Made by a program: the position numbers and the translations under genes. Shown here in pieces: positions 36,471 to 49,447 of a DNA stretch of 64,000 nt. Origin of the DNA: Glandiceps talaboti (taxonomy: Eukaryota > Hemichordata > Enteropneusta > Spengelidae); contig NC_135570.1 in NCBI RefSeq assembly GCF_964340395.1, positions 7,733,822 through 7,797,821 on the forward strand, written 5' to 3'. Below the pieces are notes generated by a model. It did not search any database. It saw only the letters and a program-made list of their open reading frames with translations, and was not told the origin of the DNA. Position 1 is the stretch's first letter, and every line of letters begins with the position of its first letter.

Positions 36471-38194
36471 AGTCCTATAAACAAAGAACGTTATATCATA
36501 TCTGTAGGTCTTACAAAAATAATTGTAAAATGCATGTTTTCATATATAAACTCTGTCAAAAATACAGCCGACGTTTTGTAAATAATTTTTTTGGGGCTAA
36601 AATTGATAATAGTACAATAATGATAATAAATAGATACATGTGACTGTGCAAATTTCAATTCAACTTACACGAACTCCAGAGTCCAGTATCATAAAAAAAA
36701 AATACTTACATGGTAATTTGTTCAGTGTGATTATGTTTGTAAATACTTTTGAAAAAGAAAATGATTGTATATATTTATTGAAATTGTATATTGTGCTTGT
36801 GTGACACTGTGATTGTCCCTAAATTAGTTGATGATGTTTAAATTATTATTCCAGCCAAGAAATAGAGATATTAAAGGTGCACTTGCTGTAACTGGAGTAT
36901 AATTATTTTTGATCAGACAACACAATATATTCTCAGAAAATTGTTAACATATCAATAATTAGACATTGTACATGTTAATTACAGGTCGATTTTATCTAGA
37001 ACTTAGTACTGTAAGCTTGAAATCATGATTGCGTTGGGGGTGCTGATTTTTGGGTATGGACCCCAAAATCAAGTTGATTAGATTTATTCTACCATGTACA
37101 GCTACACAAATACACCCACAGGTGATTCAATACCGTTCAGCATATACAATGATATTACAAGTACAATGTACCAGTAAATCAATTATAGATAACAAAATAG
37201 TTTTCAAAAAATGTTCCAGATACATCTTTAATGTGACAGATATGTGAAACATAGATGTAATGGTGCCAATTGCTTGACACCAAACATTGTTCTATTTATA
37301 TAGTTAGCTATAAATTCTAGGCTATTCCATCAAATGTCATGATATTAATACTACCTGCACAGTAAATGATCTAGGCACTGATGGACTCATATACCGATAT
37401 TATATCTTTGCCATGTACAAATTGAGAGTTGAAATTGATAAAACTCAAACTGTACCCATAATATATAATTAACATATTGTAAATCAAGGACCACACCCAT
37501 TTCAAGTTTCTTAGGTCTTAACCTTTCATTTACAATGGTGAGGTGAGATGAACAACAAAATACGTTTGTAAATAAACAATGCAGTGTCCCTCTAGTAGGA
37601 TACAGTGGTACTTGAAGAAAGGGCTTTATGTGTTAGGTGTATGCCACAGTAGCTCTTAGGGTGGCACTAAGGGGCGTGATCCACAATAGTTCAATGTAGG
37701 ATAACTTAAAACTAAATTTTTATACTTAGGCCTCAGACACCCCCCCCCCCCACCTACCCCTCATCCCCCCCCACCCCACTTCTAACTAAATTGGCCAACA
37801 TTGAAAATTGTTTCAGACAGCACAATCAATTTCAAATCAGTATGTAGTAGTATGTTAGTGCTATGAATATAAAGCCAGTATGTAGTTAGGAAAAACTAGT
37901 TGTTTTGTGTACAAATCGATTTTGTAGGATGAGAACTAAAAGGGCTCAAACCCCCCTCCCCACCCCCAAAGTAAAATAATTTAGTTTTTTATCCTACATT
38001 GAACTATCGATCTCACCCTAACAGAAAGAAAGGGCTGTTTTCATTAGTAGATGTATATGTGATAACCTTTTGGTTTTTTTTTATCTTATTCAAGCTGATT
38101 GAAATCTGACCAATGAGGAGGTTTGATATGTTTTGTTGTCAATATTTCATGTCTACTGTGCTTGTCAATTGCATACTGTTTTATAAAGTAGTCT

Positions 38195-38345
38195 GGTATT
38201 GGCTAGACTAGGAGTAGTCTAGATCTGCCTGTTGTATTGAATCATCTCTTTACGGATTTTGAGATTTGATGCCATGGATAGCACTAGTCTAGAGGCTATG
38301 TGTGGCTTGGAATCCTTCTCCACAGATAGCCTCTAGATGAGGTAT
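38195..38345. repeat. Single-copy relative of the 43-bp array
   Basis: Contains AATCATCTCTTTACGGATTT and TGAGATTTGATGCCATGGAT plus AGCACTAGTCTAGAGGCTAT, then an inverted ATAGCCTCTAGATGAGG. The central block equals the unit of the array at 45431-46500. Confidence 0.8.
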
Positions 38346-38636
38346 TAGCCTCCTCTGATCAGATTAAATATGTAAGTTTGTTCAGAATGTTGAGCACTGA
38401 GAGAAATTCATCAGTACAGTTCAGACAGCATCAGAAGCACAGTGTGACAAAAATAGACTTCTGTTAGGGAAAATAGAAACAACTTGTCATTTGTATGCAA
38501 AACCATAGCTGTAGACTTTTTAAGGGCTAATGCTACTACACTATTTAAATCCTAACTGACATTTTGATTTTTTGAATTTTCATCGTCTTGGAGAATGACT
38601 GAAATGTAAAAGAATCAAACTGGCGTGTTAGGTGTG

Positions 38637-38702
38637 TGAAAGAGAGAGAGGAAGAGAGAGGGGTGGGAGGGAGGGAAGGAGGGAAGGAGAGCGAGGGAGA
38701 CT
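38637..38702. repeat. (GA)n-rich low-complexity tract
   Basis: Purine-only run of GAGA, GGGA and GGAA repeats. Confidence 0.9.
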
Positions 38703-38867
38703 TAATTCAAGGTATAAGGATGTTATCAGTCGTTACTCAGAGTTTCACGCTTCTTCTGCGATCATCAGACTGTTAAATTGAGATTGTCAAATTTTACACG
38801 TAAAATGTCTGAAACTTTGAGTAACAACTTATAACATTCGTAATACCTTGGATTAAGTAGACATTTA
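38703..38867. repeat. Foldback element with a hammerhead-ribozyme-like arm
   Basis: The left arm (38703-38768) and right arm (about 38806-38867) are inverted partial copies sharing GAAACTYTGAGTAAC and ATAACAT. Read on the minus strand, the left arm has CTGATGA (38768-38762), stem-loop CGC AGAAGAA GCG, GAAA (38746-38743), then ACTCTGAGT forming a 3-bp stem III and an A at the expected cleavage position. The right arm lacks the CTGATGA half. Confidence 0.65.
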
Positions 38868-39059
38868 TGTACATATATAGTTATCATTCTGTCGAGGTAA
38901 CTCGGACACGTTGACAATTTTTCTCCATTGATCTTTATATTGCATGATAGGGTTGCTGGTAGGTTGTCGATTTATACCAGAGTCTCATTCTAAAGTGTCA
39001 ACACAGGTTGTAATGATTTAATTCAAGGAGACAAATCCAAGATTTACTAAAAAAATCAG

Positions 39060-39118
39060 CATTTATTTCAAGTTACCTAATGTTTCAGCCGTACACAAAC
39101 AGCCTTTTTCAAGAGCTA
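39060..39118 (-). repeat. Degenerate hammerhead-like motif, Penelope-type
   Basis: The minus strand reads CTTGAAAAAGGCTGTTTGTG and TACGGCTGAAACATTAGGTA: a hairpin (GGCTG/CGGCT region) followed by GAAAC, preceded by a diverged core. It lies 200 bp from the foldback at 38703-38867. Confidence 0.45.
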
Positions 39119-39357
39119 AAACAATAAAAAGATAAATAGACTAATAAAAGGTTGTAGCAGTACACTGTCTGTTTCTGTTTTTGTTGTAATATTCAAATTA
39201 TTCATACTGTGTAATAGAAATTAATACATATTTTTACAAATCATACGTATATATGAATGTGCAATGTGATATAACAATATGAATAATACAGCATACTCCT
39301 ACCATACTGATGTGCTGAGTTGTTTATTTGGATACAGAAAAGTTCTTAAACTCTGCT

Positions 39358-39500
39358 CAAATAATAATAATAATAATAATGATAATAATTTATTATTTAA
39401 AGACCATTACACACAATACATGTCTCAACGGTCTGCACATAACAAATCATAAAATTTAGAAACACGATTCAGAAAAAAAAACATAAAACATAAAAAACGT
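39358..39500 (-). repeat. Probable non-LTR retroposon 3' tail
   Basis: On the minus strand the sequence GCAGACCGTTGAGACATGTA plus TTGTGTGTAATGGTCTTTAA ends in (ATT)n repeats, the form of a retroposon 3' end with a microsatellite tail. No coding part is present. Confidence 0.4.
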
Positions 39501-40417
39501 TTTGAAAAACATTTTAAAAAAATAAATAAAAAATATATTGCTAGAATCGGTTATTTATATAAAACAAACATAAATGATAAATGATATATTATTTGTTAGC
39601 TATGCTCCATGCATGATGCTAAATCCCACAATTTGAACTGTTACAACAATGTTAACTGTTACAACTATTTATGTAACACTAACAATGGGATGGCCAGATG
39701 TGGGGGTATATGTAACATTTAGTAGTACTGTATTGTCAATTGTTACAATGTTTGATTAAGTGTACACATCACTCTGTTGTCAATGCAATACACACCCTAG
39801 TGGGCTAAAATTATATTCAAGGACGTTCGTAGCACACAAAAAAAATCACAATATTAGATCATGCGCAATTATTCAAATTACCATTAGTGGTGACGTTTTT
39901 TATGTGCAAATGCTGGTGATGGAAATTTTTGAATATTCGTAATACCTAATAATGCAATTTTTTGTATTATAATCCTACCTGAGTGGAATATTAACTCACA
40001 AGTGACTGTGATGTAAACAATGTTGACATCGTCAATATTAGTTTTAAAACCTGTTGACACCAACTGTGGAACCCTTGCCACAGTACAAATTGTCATCTCA
40101 TCTAGAAATTTATCACTTATGTGAACACAGACTGATAAGATTCACAATTGTTTGCATTCAACATACAGTAAACCTACATATTTTTTCCTCTCGCAAATTT
40201 TGTGATTTGACAGTCTTCAACTAGTGGTTTTGATGAATTACTAAGCACAGTGCACTGTTTATGTACAAAAGAAGCATTTTTGTCACTGTACATTTTTTGT
40301 TTTCCAGCAAAAATAAGTCTTTAGCAAAAATTTGAAAGTTTATAGTACCTGTCACTTACACCCTGTGTCAGTAATGAGATGCAAAAGAACAACACGTCTT
40401 TTTGCTTACAGTAACCA

Positions 40418-40722
40418 TATGGATGACAAATGGGTATTTTTTTAAATTTTAATCAATAAAACAGCTTTACCATCTTTCCCTACTTGATAAAAACAATGTG
40501 AAACAACATTTACCAAGTTTGTGTTTCTAGCTCATTAAATTACAAAAAGCTAAAAGGTATGTAATAAGTTTGTTATTGTACATAGAAATATTTCATACAT
40601 TTTTCATATGTATATATTGTATTTATTGAGTTGCAAACAAGGACTTGGTATATGTTGTTTCACCTTTTTTTTCCAATGACATAATAGAGTTATTTTATCA
40701 ATTAAAATCCAAAATAAATACC
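40418..40722. repeat. Diverged copy of the GGCCATATGGATGAG MITE
   Basis: Begins AACCATATGGATGACAAATG. It shares ACAATGTGAAACAACAT, GAGTTGCAAACAAGGACTTGG and TATATGTTGTTTCACCTTTT with the intact copy at 49113-49447. Confidence 0.7.
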
Positions 40723-41699
40723 AATGTGTTATATTTTAAACATAGAAACCATACACACATATTATGAACTTATTTGTCGTTGTTGAAATTAACTAAACTT
40801 CAAAAACAATTCTTGTCATACTAGTATTAGATTACAACAATTTATCTTTCAATTCTTTGAATTGCATTTCTGAGAAATATATTTTTGAGTTTTTATCTGA
40901 ATTAGATTAAATGAAATGTTAGATAGACTTTCATTTTATAGCTCCAGTACCAGTGTTAGAACTGTTCAAATTAGAATTTAGTAAATGAATGTAGTTTTTA
41001 GAAATTATATTATGCTACAACACTAGTTAACTATACAGAGATTCATTGTTGTGTACATTGCTGTAATCTGTTGAATGATGGATCAGATATTATGGTTACA
41101 GGAGTTCAAACATTGACAACACTATAGCTGTCAACGGCCACTGGCTACTGGCTGTTTAACCCTGAATGACAACTGTCAAAGTCCATGCTGGAGAGGTTGT
41201 CAGCATTCATCACAACCTTGAATTTTCAGTTGCCAGCTATGATTATGTTTTGTCACTAAAAGGTTGAATTTTTACTGTTACGCTTACGGCTTTGGCTTTT
41301 GTAGCAATGATATTGTCAATGGATTGTTTGATATTTCCTGTACATTATGGTACCAAATACTGTTACGGTAATTGCTTTCAGTGTGTTTTCATGTTGTTTT
41401 CATGATTACACTCTGACCATGTATAGATGTACTTAACTGGTATTAATATGTAACATACATAGCAATATAGCATAGAAACTATTGTGTAATCCTTAGTTTT
41501 AATCTAAATAATTCCATTAACTCGAATGTTTAGTCAGTCCATAGATATTGAAGAGACAAAATTAAAGAAAATAGACTGAGACGTATTTCCTCAATTTGTT
41601 ATACATATCCTTATTAAATTCTTTGGTACATACCTTTAATACTGATATGTACATGATTGTGTCTCTTAATTATTCATTCTCTGGCAAACTGACATTTAT

Positions 41700-42055
41700 A
41701 TAAATGTACGCACTTGTGCAGAGACACATGCACATCTACACAATGCATATACACATTGCACATACATAGATATACATAGATATACATACATACATACATA
41801 TGTACGTATGTACGCACACATGCACGCACGCACACACGCATGCACCACACACGCACTCACGCATGCACGTACACATGCACACACACATGCACGCACACAC
41901 ACACATACATACATATATACACACAGACACACATACATGCACATACATACAGACACATACACACATACACACACATACACATACACACATACATACACAC
42001 ACATACACACATACACACACATACACATACACGCACATACACACATGCACATAAG
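41700..42055. repeat. Compound CA/CATA/CGCA microsatellite
   Basis: About 350 bp of ACAC, ACAT and GCAC repeats. Open frames on both strands encode only His/Thr/Cys/Val/Tyr runs and are not genes. Confidence 0.95.
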
Positions 42056-43039
42056 CAAAAAGCAAACAAATAAACACCTAAACAACAACTACAAATGTGC
42101 AATAACAACACACTGTTCCAAATTTTACAAAGTTCTCACAAAAGTCAAATATGCAAAGGAATGTTGTAAATTCAAAGTCAACATGTATATATGTATTATT
42201 ACTATACAACTGTATTTGTCATCACAACGCTGAATAAATCCATTGCCAGCTGTGTCACTATATTATCAGATTTACAATTGAAACAGTGAAAAGAAACAAC
42301 CATATTGAACCATACGTGTCCATGTATGTGTGTATTTTCACTACTTTTAGTACCCAATGTGTGTATAGTTTTAAACTGTACTTGTGTGTACCAGATTTTA
42401 CCACTTCAGTACCAGTCATGTGTACCACATATTGAAGGCAATATATGAACATATTATTTTTGTTAAAATGTTGACCTCAAATTGTACAGATAACTTAAGG
42501 CAAGTTAAGGGTATGTTTTTAATACTAAAATAACATTCAAACACAGGGCTTGAATTTAGGCACATAGACAATTATATGTTGTATCCATAAGATGTTAGCC
42601 TGTTAGACCAATGGAATTCTAGTCCTAGACATTTGTGGATGAAATAGTTCACCTGTCTAAATCTTGACTACCAAGCCTAAGGTATTAAGATTCTAATTCC
42701 AAAATATTGACACAATGTATAAATATAAGGCTTAAGTCTAAAATAAAATGGACACATGCCAACAAGTTGCAGAAATGAAAAAAAAGGAGGAAATTACTGA
42801 TATTTTGCAGGAAATTGCTTGCATCTCAAGATGTTAATTGTTGAATATATAGAAAAGACTTAAGACATGCCTTTTTAAAGTAGCATCTAACAAAATGGAA
42901 GAAATTACTGTGGCGGGAAATTTCTCGTTTGCTGAAAAGGAAATAATTGGATAAATATCAAAAAGACTTATGTTTATAAAAAGTAGTGTAAAATTAAAAG
43001 AAATTAGCAGAAATTACTGTTGTTGACAGCAAAGTGCAA

Positions 43040-43137
43040 GCCTAGAGACCAGTCTGACAACACACTGGCTTTTCGTCTAGTGAACAGCATTGTCAAGCTG
43101 GATAGCCAGATACTAGTAGTCTCTAGGCTGGGAAGTT
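43040..43137. repeat. Foldback with a single relative of the 34-bp array unit
   Basis: AAGCCTAGAGACCAG is inverted as TAGTCTCTAGGCTGG. Between them GCATTGTCAAGCTGGATAGC is a diverged copy of the array unit GACATTGTCAAAGTGGATAG found at 44798-45145. Confidence 0.7.
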
Positions 43138-44797
43138 TTGTGCTAAAAAAATAATTGTTTGGTTCTGGTTACCGGACCCCACCTAGTTTTACACTGCTGA
43201 CCGTCTACTTGTTTTTTATGTATTCAAGAAAAAAAATAACTCAAAAATTGTGAAGTCTCACGAGAAATAGTGGAAGCTGAAACTAACATCAACTGAAAAT
43301 GACAAAATAAAACTGTTCTTCCAATCTGTAATGGCTGTACATCTGATAGGAGGAAATAAATAACACAGAGACCATTTGGAAAATCATGGAAAACCTGAAA
43401 TAGACACTCACACATGAAAAAAATATAGAAAAAATAAAATAAAAAATCCACCTACCCCACCTATTCTAAAAATGAAAGTAATCAGAACCACACAATTTTT
43501 TTATTAGACCTAACAAGGAAGTAGTTGGACGTAGAAAAGTTTAATCTCATGCACAGTTATATTGTATATAGTGAATTCTTGCGCTATCAATAAGTATACC
43601 ATTGGCAGGTACAAGAAATGTCCTTAGGACAACTTAGTACAAGGTAAGGAATGTGAAGTCATTGTGTTACAAGGTTATTTGAATGGTTTCATGTACACAC
43701 CCATTTTACACATAAAACTCTGAATACATAGATTTCGGTTGATTTTTGACCTCACATTATAAAGAAGTATGCAAGTATCTCTTGAACGCATAGCATGCAA
43801 TGTACTTGTCTTGCCTGCCAGTCACTATATGTATTTGCCGTTGTCGTAAAATGGATTTAGGTTCATAAATGCTGGAATTTGATTGGTCACCTCTGTGGGT
43901 CACTTTCCTTTGAAGTGTAGTCGTTACATGTTAAATATTGTAACCTGACCTTATACCATAATAGTTCTGTTTTTTTCTGCATATATTGTTGAAGTGGTAG
44001 TGAGTTATGTTGTTCCTTGATTCATTGTGGTATGTACCTGTTACAGTTAGTCACGTCAAAGTGGTATAAACTGAGTTTATAGCTTTTTTAACTTGGGTGA
44101 AAATACGTTGTATGTTAACTTGGTGAAAATACTCAGTACATTAACCCTCAGTTAAGCCTTAAGCTATTCTTAGACTAGTATACTGTTACTATCAATGCAT
44201 GCCTTCAATAGCATATTACAATACTGGCAGTCTTTGGGTATTGTTAGCACAGTTGAAAGCTCAACAGGGGTTTCCTCAACATTTTAATATACCTGTACTA
44301 AATGAGGTCACTGCTGGAATTCCAGGTTTGAATTCTGTCAATATAAAATGATATATGTTCCTGTATATAGAATACTAACAGGTACCTCTCAATATACAGC
44401 AAATATTACACTGTAAAAAAAGTATAAACTCAGCATATGCCCCCTTTTGTTGCCATAAGCTTTTCCTTGAAGTTGAAGTCAAAAATTCTTTATTTTAATT
44501 TTGTATTAAATTGTAGAGTTAGGTCATGCCTGTAAAAAGACTATTGAGTTGCCACGGTAATTGATAAGTGTTGGAAATGTTACCAGTTTCATTGTGTCAA
44601 CATACATGGCGACTGCTTCTGTTGGTACTAATTAAGTCTGAGTGTTTTTGTTATAGGCTGTTATGTAGGTACTAAGTAAATTCTAAATGAATTCCCAAGG
44701 GGTTTTACTGTACTAGGGTTTCTCATTAAAATAATGGTACAAGGTAAGGAAATCTATGGAAGTTTTACCAGATTTCAGCCCTCCATTACCATGGGTT

Positions 44798-45145
44798 GCC
44801 AAGTGTCTGAACGACATTGTCAAAGTGGATAGCAAAGTCTCTGAATGACATTGTCAAAGTGGATAGCCAAGTCTCTCAACGACATTGTCAAAGTGGATAG
44901 CCAAGTCTCTAAATGACATTGTCAAAGTGGATAGCCAAGTCTCTAAATGACATTGTCAAAGTGGATAGCCAAGTCTCTAAATGACATTGTCAAAGTGGAT
45001 AGCCAAGTCTCTAAATGACATTGTCAAAGTGGATAGCCAAGTCTCTAAATGACATTGTCAAAGTGGATAGCCAAGTCTCTAAATGACATTGTCAAAGTGG
45101 ATAGCCAAGTCTCTAAATGACATTGTCAAAGTGGATAGCCAAGCC
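44798..45145. repeat. 34-bp minisatellite
   Basis: About ten near-identical units of AAGTCTCTAAATGACATTGT plus CAAAGTGGATAGCC. The first units vary (GAACGAC, AGCAAAG); the later ones are essentially identical, showing recent amplification at the right side. Confidence 0.95.
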
Positions 45146-45430
45146 TGTGTACTATTGTCGTATGTACACATTTAGAATCCAACCACCTGTTGATTCAGGC
45201 TTAGAATCGTCAACGTTAATACAAAACAACACTACTAAAAGTATACATTGTGTATTATTTATAAGGATGTAAATATGCAGCTTAATATACCAAACTACCA
45301 GTACTCAAATTAAAGCTTATAACTTTAAAACTGTGGGGGGTTTTACGACTGAGAACGTTTAGTTTGTCATCTTGTGGAAATAATAGTCAAGATGCTACCT
45401 GTAGTATCAAATCATCTCTTCACCACCTAT

Positions 45431-46500
45431 AAAGAGAGATCTTGAGATTTGATGCCATGGATAGCACTAGACTAAAGAGAGATCTTGAGATTTGATGCCA
45501 TGGATAGCACTAGACTAAAGAGAGATCTGGAGATTTGATGCCATGGATAGCACTAGACTAAAGAGAGATCTTGAGATTTGATGCCATGGATAGCACTAGA
45601 CTAAAGAGAGATCTGGAGATTTGATGCCACAGATAGCACTAGACTAGAGAGAGATCTTGAGATTTGATGCCATGGATAGCACTAGACTAAAGAGAGATCT
45701 TGAGATTTGATGCCATGGATAGCACTAGACTAAAGAGAGATCTGGAGATTTGATGCCACAGATAGCACTAGACTAAAGAGAGATCTTGAGATTTGATGCC
45801 ATGGATAGCACTAGACTAAAGAGAGATCTAGAGATTTGATGCCATGGATAGCACTAGACTAAAGAGAGATCTTGAGATTCAATGCCACTGATAGCACTAG
45901 ACTAAAGAGAGATCTTGAGATTTGATGCCATGGATAGCACTAGACTAAAGAGATCTTGAGATTTGATGCCACGGATAGCACTAGACTAAAGAGAGACTTT
46001 GAGATTTGATGCCACGGATAGCACTAGACTAAAGAGAGATCTTGAGATTTGATGCCATGGATAGCACTAGACTAAAGAGAGACTTTGAGATTTGATGCCA
46101 TGGATAGCACTAGACTAAAGAGAGATCTAGAGATTTGATGCCATGGATAGCACTAGACTAGAGAGAGATCTTGAGATTTGATGCCATGGATAGCACTAGA
46201 CTAAAGAGAGATTTTGAGATTTGATGCCATGGATAGCACTAGACTAAAGAGAGATCTTGAGATTTGATGCCATGGATAGCACTAGACTAAAGAGAGATTT
46301 TGAGATTTGATGCCATGGATAGCACTAGACTAAAGAGAGATCTTGAGATTTGATGCCACAGATAGCACTAGACTAAAGAGAGATCTTGAGATTTGATGCC
46401 ACAGATAGCACTAGACTAAAGCGAGATCTTGAGATTCAGTGCCACAGATAGCACTAGAGTAAAGAGAGATCTTGAGATTTGATGACATGGATAGCACTAG
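45431..46500. repeat. 43-bp minisatellite, about 25 copies
   Basis: Units AAAGAGAGATCTTGAGATTT plus GATGCCATGGATAGCACTAGACT. Variants (CTTG/CTGG/CTAG/TTTTG; CATGG/CACAG/CACGG) are interspersed, and groups of two or three units repeat together. It is the largest array in the window, 1.07 kb, and begins after an AATCATCTCTTCACC flank related to 38230. Confidence 0.96.
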
Positions 46501-46914
46501 ATTATGTCAGTAATTGAACAAGGCTAGAGATTTTATTTAAGAGCTTACTGTAAATGAATTTGTAATTTATGAACAATTTTCATATTCATATATGCGTATA
46601 TGTAGATACTATTTTATCAGCATACACATCGTAGTTAGCAATGAGGTCTTAAACATGACATAATCTGTAACTGAAGTTCAAAACTTGCAAAAGTCAGCTC
46701 ACAAAATCTACTGAAACTTAGTTTGCAGCAGATGTGAGTCAAAAAGTGTAATATAGGTAATTAAGTATGCACAATGAGGTGTAATAACATGAGCATTTAA
46801 AATATTTTTATTGATAACAATAAATTCTATCAAAATGTCAGATTAATATGATACCAGAAGTTCTGGTGACAGCTGTACCAGTCGTGATGTCACTAGACTG
46901 TTTTAGGAGTTACA

Positions 46915-47110
46915 ATATTTATTTATTTATTGATTTCCAAGGATGATGTACAGGACTAGTCCTATTAACAGGCTCCAACAATAAAATTATACAAAACAAA
47001 CACCACAACATGTGGAAAATAGAAGTGCACTTAAATGGGAAGACACAAAAAATTAACACTTAAAATAAAAACAACGTATCACATTACAATATTAACACTT
47101 GAAACTCATC
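46915..47110 (-). repeat. Probable retroposon 3' tail with (AAAT)n end
   Basis: On the minus strand, TTGGAGCCTGTTAATAGGAC and CTGTACATCATCCTTGGAAA are followed by TCAATAAATAAATAAATATT, a tailed 3' end. A similar layout occurs on the minus strand at about 13560-13620 (GCTTCCATAGCTGG...GAATAAATAAATGAATAAAT). Confidence 0.35.
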
Positions 47111-48544
47111 AACTGAGAAAAAAGTCAAAACACATTAATGTGATGAAGTAAAGTCTTAAAACATGGCATAGCGCTAAAAATATAAATCGATGAATTCCTA
47201 TGTACACTTTCAACACCTCATGCTCCTAATTAAAAATTCAAAACTGCAAATCCATTGCTCAGTTTCACTGCAGGTATAGAATCCAGATTTTAACAGTTTC
47301 AATACAATTTGAATTGCTTTCAAATCAAATTAAGCAGAGACATGCTGGGTTATATGTAATTTTGTTTGGACCAAATAACCAAGGGGGAAAAACTTGTTAT
47401 GTCATTATGTATGATTATTGAGATAACCATACAGACAGTTTGTCAATATACAAGCTTTATTATTTTATATGATTTGACATTAAGATTATATAAGCCTGCA
47501 CGGTAGTACTGATAATGCTCCCTGAGTGACACTTGACACCTGTACCTGTGCATTGTACATTATGAAGTCACAAATGCATTCTCTAAAGTACTAAGTAGGT
47601 CTTGGTCCCGATACTGGATGCAGTACAGATCTAAGACTGGTATAATCAATTCCAAAGAGTTGTAGTAACAAAGGTAAATAACTATGTCAGGAAATTTAAC
47701 GTGTGTAGTTATGGCCATATACAAGAACTGGGATGTAGATAAGAGGTGGTAGCCTGAGCAAAAACAACCTGTTAGTACTCCACGGTTTTTTGCTGACTAC
47801 CTTTTCAAGAACCTGTTTAAAGTTTGTTTATTTCAACCACTATATTTCCATCGGTGGTCAGATTCATGGGTTTCATTCTTCACTATTATGACCCACTTTT
47901 CACATTTGACTGGCTACTTTTACAATTAGCTACAACCCCGAGGAACTATAATAATTACAGGTGATATGCTGTACAGTCACCAGTTTCAGGATTATGCAAC
48001 CACCAGCAGAAAAAATGGTGGCAACAACGTCACGTAAACAAAGTCACGTAATTAGACGTTTAGGTCAATACACTGATTAATTTGTACCTGGTACATTATC
48101 GTGTTAAATGACTAATTAGTATGGTACAGTGCAGCCTTGTCTGATCAAATGTTAATAATTATTATAAAACAGTTGTTTACTTTGCCTAGTTGAGAGTTCC
48201 ATGTCAAAACATTTGTTCGGTTTCTAGTGTTGCTTTTTCTTTGAGGATTGCAGGTATGTCAAATTCATTGTCTGATTTCTACATTTACAGTAAACCTAGA
48301 TATTTTCGCTACTAGAACATTTTGTGATTAGAGTGTTGAGCTAGTTCTCAAGAAACTAATTTCACAATTACCAGACTGGTAATTTAAAATCGTGTCTAAT
48401 AGTATGTACAAGAAGGCATGTTACTCATTACTTATTTGTGCAATTTTGATGTCCAGCGAAATAATAAAAAATAAGTGATTTAGTGAAAATGTCCAGATTG
48501 ACAGTATTCATTTGGTTTCCCAACTAATCTTATGGTCTGCTTGA

Positions 48545-48675
48545 TGTAAGGTAGACTGTAAGATATGTTATGTAATGTCGCTCCACCCTCATTGTCCTCC
48601 TCTCTCCGACCTGAGAGAGGTTGACAGATGTGTGAGGGCACCCCATCACAGTGTACCTTACATACAGACTAGATG
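48545..48675. repeat. Foldback copy of the TCTGTAAGGTA family
   Basis: The left end GTAGACTGTAAGATATGTTA is inverted at the right end GTGTACCTTACATACAGACTAG. The inside shares GTTGACAGATGTGTGAGGGCACCCCATCAC with the 59-bp array at 59756-60236, pointing to that array's origin. Confidence 0.72.
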
Positions 48676-49112
48676 TACAGGAAACTAAGTTTTTACTACA
48701 TTCACTACATTACTACATTAACCTCAAGACCCAGTCATTGTTTCCTCATATATAATATGTGCAACAAGCACTAACCAACAAGCAGACCTTTGAGACTATA
48801 TTACATGAAGAATATATATTAAATAGGCCTTTGCACAGTTTGCCATGGTGGCGCTCTACTTCCTGTCTGTGTGTACCTTGGGGTATACATGGTATAGGTT
48901 ACTTGGTTAATCGAACACACTACTACTTTCCTCGATGTCTGAACAATATGAAAAACATCCATGATTTACATTTCTACAGAATACCAAGGGACAAATCTCT
49001 TAAGAAACGACACTATGAGGTGATGATACCCCAAATTGAGTGAGGGCGCTATATTCTCAATTTCCTGTTTGCAGTCTGGAATGGCCTATTCAATTAGTCG
49101 AAGACTATATGT

Positions 49113-49447
49113 AATTTTAAAGTGGCCATATGGATGAGAATTTGATATTTATCATTGATTTTTAATTTACAAAACAAATTTTATCATGGCTTCCTACTTG
49201 AAAAATCAACATGAAACAACATAGACCAAGTCTGTGATTGTAACTCAATACATAGCAAAATGCTAAAAAATGTGTAAAACGTTTGTACATACAATAAAAA
49301 TAAAGATTTATTAATCTTTTGCAATTTATTGAGTTACAAAATAGGACTCAGCATATGTTGTTTCACATTGATTTTTCAAGTAGGAAGCCATATTAAAATT
49401 GTTTTATAAATTAATCCCAATCCTCATCCACATGACCACTTTAAAAT
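49113..49447. repeat. Intact palindromic MITE (GGCCATATGGATGAG family)
   Basis: Arms run from ATTTTAAAGTGGCCATATGG inward and are inverted to TGACCACTTTAAAAT. Inner pairs include CTTCCTACTTGAAAAATCAA / TTGATTTTTCAAGTAGGAAG and TGTAACTCAATA / TATTGAGTTACA. Other copies: 40418-40722, 32740-32925 and 62715-62835. Confidence 0.88.

Noticed and set aside
44798-46500. CRISPR-like array
   Set aside because: Units are directly adjacent with no unique spacers, and the genome is clearly animal; these are minisatellites.
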